This document shows, in pieces, positions 6,611 to 8,712 of a stretch of 8,712 nucleotides of DNA. The stretch's first letter is position 1. Each line of letters starts with the position of its first letter. The notes beneath the pieces are model-generated. The model was not told where the DNA came from. It worked only from the letters and a program-made list of their open reading frames with translations, and ran no database searches. Made by a program: the position numbers and the translations under genes. Origin of the DNA: Spartobacteria bacterium (GTDB lineage Bacteria > Verrucomicrobiota > Verrucomicrobiia > Chthoniobacterales > UBA10450); the NCBI GenBank assembly GCA_021324035.1, contig JAJPJU010000197.1, positions 1 through 8,712 on the forward strand, given 5' to 3'.

Positions 6611-7003
6611 TTAAAGTTGTTGTTGAAGCCGTTCCAATCGGTTCTGCAAAGTTCCGTCCCAAACATCGCTGCCCACCCGGACCCGCATTCCGCCCAGCAG
6701 GGCAGGATTCACCGAAAATTCGGTGGTCAAATCGTTCCCGTATTTTCGATTCAACCGGTCCACGATTTGAGTCGACATCTGAGAATCCAGTTTCACCGCG
6801 CTTTCGATCCGGGCGTGTCGCTTCTCAATCTCGAGTCGCAACAAGCGCTTGTAATACTGCAACACGTCGATGTAACGCCGCGGCTTTTTTGTGATCAGGG
6901 ACTGGACCAGCGCAGTGATTTTGCCGTTGTCCAGTTGCGCGTCAGTAAAGCTGGCCCGCAGCATCCCGCGAGAAAGTTGCCGGATCTCTTTGTTGATTTT
7001 CAT
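6611..7003 (-). CDS. atpH: ATP synthase F1 subunit delta, short form
   Basis: Delta joins the b-subunit stalk to the top of alpha. The product has 130 residues; most bacterial deltas have about 175-180. The C-terminal part is family-like: RIESAVKLDSQMSTQIVDRL, a region with YGNDLTTEFSVNPALLGG, then MRVRVGSDVWDGTLQNRLERL. The shortening is in the N-terminal domain, which keeps MLRASFTDAQLDNGKITALV and the RRYIDVLQYYKRLLRLEIEK helix but lacks room for the full six-helix bundle. No frameshift remnant is evident, since the gene starts exactly at the atpF stop (TGATG, 1-nt overlap). A short delta seems to be a lineage trait, from memory of Verrucomicrobia sequences, rather than local damage. Confidence 0.9.
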   Translation of the reverse strand: MKINKEIRQLSRGMLRASFTDAQLDNGKITALVQSLITKKPRRYIDVLQYYKRLLRLEIEKRHARIESAVKLDSQMSTQIVDRLNRKYGNDLTTEFSVNPALLGGMRVRVGSDVWDGTLQNRLERLQQQL

Positions 7004-7545
7004 CAGGCGACCTGTCGCGCTGCTTCCTCCTGCAAACGTTTTTGATCGTCGCTGGTCAGAACCTTGCCGGTGATCTTGGCAGTAGTCTCGACCACCAGAT
7101 GACCGAGTTCACGTTTCAAGGCCTGCATTTGGCGCTCGTGTTCGAGAGCTGCAGCCTCCTTCGCTTTAACAACGATTTGTTCGGCTGCGGTGATCGCTTC
7201 CTGCTGTTTGCGCTCGGAAAGATGAGCCGCGCTGTCACGCGCTTCGTCGATCATTCTTTGCCCATCGGCGTTGGCCTTGGACACGATTTCCTGATAACGC
7301 GTTTCTGCTTCAGCGAGTTGTTTGCGGATTTTCTCCGCATTCAACTGGCCTTCCTCGATTTTTCGCCGTCGATCTTCGAGAATGGCAAGAATCGGCGTGT
7401 AAGCGAAGCGGCGGAGAAGAAACGCGATAATGCAGAAGCTGATGACCTGCGACAGAAAAAGCTTCCAATTCCAGCCGAAGGTGTCGGCTGTTTCGCGCAA
7501 AATGTCGGCAGCGCCTCCGCTGGTCGCGGCAATGAACAAATTCAT
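7003..7545 (-). CDS. atpF: ATP synthase Fo subunit b
   Basis: Subunit b is the peripheral stalk that holds F1 still against rotor torque. The 180-residue protein has a short N-terminal lead (1-26), one membrane helix at about 28-47 (KLFLSQVISFCIIAFLL), the post-membrane RRFAYTPILAILEDRRRKIE segment, and a long charged, Ala-rich coiled coil (about 57-150). Its C-terminus (VVETTAKITGKVLTSDDQ) contacts delta in the family. Only one b-type gene is present, so the stalk is likely a homodimer. The N-terminal lead ahead of the membrane helix is longer than in E. coli b. ATG at 7545 lies 41 bp after the atpE stop; AGG is only 2 nt from it. The stop overlaps the atpH start by 1 nt, suggesting translational coupling. 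Confidence 0.96.
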   Translation of the reverse strand: MNLFIAATSGGAADILRETADTFGWNWKLFLSQVISFCIIAFLLRRFAYTPILAILEDRRRKIEEGQLNAEKIRKQLAEAETRYQEIVSKANADGQRMIDEARDSAAHLSERKQQEAITAAEQIVVKAKEAAALEHERQMQALKRELGHLVVETTAKITGKVLTSDDQKRLQEEAARQVA

Positions 7546-7586
7546 AACCTAAAGTTCGGGCGCAACATCAATTGCCCCCGCTAAAA

Positions 7587-7799
7587 TTAATGAACGAGAA
7601 ACAACGCGTAGAACACGATCGCCTCGGTCAACGCGATGGCGAGAATTCCGTGCACGAGCACTTGCGTGAATGCACCGGGATTACGGCCGACCGCGCTGGT
7701 CATTCCCAGTCCGGTCAAACCTATTCCGATTCCGACGCCCATCGCGGCGAGCCCTACGTGAATGCTTCCGCCCATTTCTGCTAGTATTGGTAGTATCAT
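7587..7799 (-). CDS. atpE: ATP synthase Fo subunit c (proteolipid)
   Basis: Copies of this hairpin protein form the rotating membrane ring that carries ions. The 70-residue product has helix 1 with the Gly-rich GVGIGIGLTGLGM run, the polar loop GRNPGA, and helix 2 with the ion-binding Glu in ILAIALTEAIVFYALFL. Sodium-type rings carry Gln in helix 1 and ES(T) after the carboxylate. Here aligned positions are Ile in helix 1 and EAI in helix 2, so proton coupling is predicted. ATG at 7799 is followed by ILPILAEMGGSIHVGLAAMG, a normal family start. The leader (CAAAACCAACTAACAAAAT) has no Shine-Dalgarno sequence. A 21-nt hairpin lies between atpB and this gene. Confidence 0.97.
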   Translation of the reverse strand: MILPILAEMGGSIHVGLAAMGVGIGIGLTGLGMTSAVGRNPGAFTQVLVHGILAIALTEAIVFYALFLVH

Positions 7800-7817
7800 A
7801 TTTTGTTAGTTGGTTTT

Positions 7818-7838
7818 GGGATCTCGTCATGAAATCCC
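7818..7838 (-). promoter_or_regulatory. Hairpin in the atpB-atpE intercistronic gap
   Basis: On the minus strand GGGATTTC and GAGATCCC form an 8-bp stem (one T-G pair) around loop ATGAC, starting 5 nt beyond the atpB stop and ending 18 nt before the atpE start. No T-run follows, so it is not a terminator. The c-subunit is needed in many more copies than a, so an RNA structure here could protect or separate the atpE message (inference). Confidence 0.35.
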
Positions 7839-7843
7839 GAAAA

Positions 7844-8712
7844 TTAGTGTGCGTGTTCCGGTTCCTCCTGGTGTTCTGCGATCAACATCGTAAAAACGGC
7901 ACACAAAAGCATGAAAACAAGCGCTTGGACCACCCCGACAAGCAATTCCAGAATATAAAACGGGATCGGCAGAATCGGCGAAAGCCAGGGAACGATGGTG
8001 GACATTACCTCTAAAATGCTTTCGCCAGCGTAGATGTTTCCGAACAATCGAAAGCTCAGCGCGATCGGGCGAAATACGATCGAAATCACTTCGAGCCAGC
8101 CAACCGCAAAGAAAATCACGACCATGAGGATCTTTATGATTCCGGTCGTTTCACCTTTTGGCCCAAACATATGCTTCAGGAATCCACCGACGCCGTTGGC
8201 CTGAATCGCCCAAATGAACCACATGACAAAGAAAACGGCCGACATTGCGGTCGTCATATTCAAATCCGCGTTACCGCCACGAAAGAGCGGCCGATTGATG
8301 TGAAAACTTCCGGTCGGATCGTATTGACCCCAGCCGACGGTGCCGATGCCGGGTATGAGTCCGCACCAGTTCACGAACAGAATGAAAATGAAAGTCGTGG
8401 CGTAAAACCAAAATCCCTTTCTCACCAGCTCGCGGCCAATAATGTTTTCCAGAAAGTTGTAAAGACCTTCGACCAGCCATTCCCAGAAATTTTGGGCGCC
8501 ACTCGGGATCGGTTTAACGCGACGAGTGGCAATCTGGGCAAAAACGATGATCGCTATCGCAACGATCCATGTGACCAGCATCGAATTGGTAATTCCGAAA
8601 CCGTGGCCGAAGTCCACCAGCATCTGTGGCTTTAGCGAAACGCCCTCGTGTTCCGCGCTCGGCGCGGCTTCAGCAGCGAACGCCGACGTCGCAAAAATCG
8701 CGCTGCTCGCCA
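7844..8712 (-). CDS. atpB: ATP synthase Fo subunit a, partial at 5' end
   Basis: Subunit a forms the proton half-channels beside the c-ring. The family core is complete: from the internal ATG at 8623 there are 259 residues with several membrane helices, FWFYATTFIFILFVNWCGLI (71-90), a long polar loop (about 92-122), and the essential arginine (R192) in RPIALSFRLFGNIYAGE. A final helix pair around LELLVGVVQALVFMLLCAVF precedes a His/Glu-rich tail. The reading frame stays open from 8623 to the window edge and encodes SSAIFATSAFAAEAAPSAEH just upstream, which looks like the end of a cleaved signal peptide (AFA then AEA). I therefore treat the true start as lying beyond the edge, with 8623 as a less likely alternative. 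It is the first atp gene visible; its stop lies 44 bp before atpE. Confidence 0.95.
   Translation of the reverse strand, partial: ASSAIFATSAFAAEAAPSAEHEGVSLKPQMLVDFGHGFGITNSMLVTWIVAIAIIVFAQIATRRVKPIPSGAQNFWEWLVEGLYNFLENIIGRELVRKGFWFYATTFIFILFVNWCGLIPGIGTVGWGQYDPTGSFHINRPLFRGGNADLNMTTAMSAVFFVMWFIWAIQANGVGGFLKHMFGPKGETTGIIKILMVVIFFAVGWLEVISIVFRPIALSFRLFGNIYAGESILEVMSTIVPWLSPILPIPFYILELLVGVVQALVFMLLCAVFTMLIAEHQEEPEHAH

Noticed and set aside
6601..6666. Upstream extension of atpA to a start at 6666
   Set aside because: It overlaps the atpH C-terminus, and its residues do not match any alpha N-terminus; ATG 6600 gives the family start.
5935..6894. Plus-strand open frame of 319 codons opposite atpA and atpH
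   Set aside because: It is antisense to strongly conserved genes and rich in Asp, Arg, His and Phe as expected of a mirror frame; no family motif. The same applies to 6248-7045 and 7042-7584.
7587..7799. Sodium-coupled c-ring
   Set aside because: The helix 1 Gln and the Ser/Thr after the carboxylate used by sodium-type rings are absent.
1..8712. A previously undescribed multi-gene system
   Set aside because: Apart from the partial exported protein, every gene belongs to a well-known family in an ordinary arrangement; the novelty is limited to the repeat at the lpxI start and small structural variants.

Overview
The window carries most of a bacterial F1Fo ATP synthase operon on the minus strand. 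A lipid A gene and a tRNA gene follow it in the same direction. At the left end a LysR-type regulator faces away from the start of a secreted-protein gene. No plasmid, phage or CRISPR feature is seen. The genome is clearly Gram-negative, because LpxI makes lipid A and two N-termini look like signal peptides. The short delta subunit, the apparent signal peptide on subunit a, several starts without a Shine-Dalgarno sequence and a paired-hairpin repeat together suggest a soil-type Verrucomicrobiota relative. That placement is inference from pattern memory, not a search result.

Layout, left to right: (1) 1-146, start of an unrecognised exported protein (minus, runs off the left edge). (2) 147-318, a divergent intergenic region holding a textbook LysR-family box, ATAC-N7-GTAT. 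(3) 319-1212, LysR regulator (plus). (4) 1213-1360, no gene; one small hairpin that might end the tRNA transcript. (5) 1361-1433, tRNA-Ala(GGC), minus. (6) 1476-2324, lpxI, minus. (7) 2271-2338, a REPIN-like repeat of two inverted 27-nt hairpin units that overlaps the start of lpxI. (8) 2343-8712, atpC, atpD, atpG, atpA, atpH, atpF, atpE and atpB, all minus, so transcription order is atpB-E-F-H-A-G-D-C. Subunit a runs off the right edge, and the operon promoter (and atpI, if present) lies outside.

Together the atp genes encode the membrane proton channel (a, b, c), the stator link (b, delta) and the catalytic head and rotor (alpha, beta, gamma, epsilon). Spacing is tight (1-nt overlap to about 45 bp). 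The c-subunit lacks the usual sodium ligands, so proton coupling is predicted. lpxI probably depends at least partly on transcription from the atp operon.

The core content is ordinary. The most unusual point is at the atpC-lpxI junction: the repeat appears to have taken over the lpxI start, supplying a GTG start codon and a GAGG ribosome-binding site, both within a hairpin. I found no convincing new multi-gene system.
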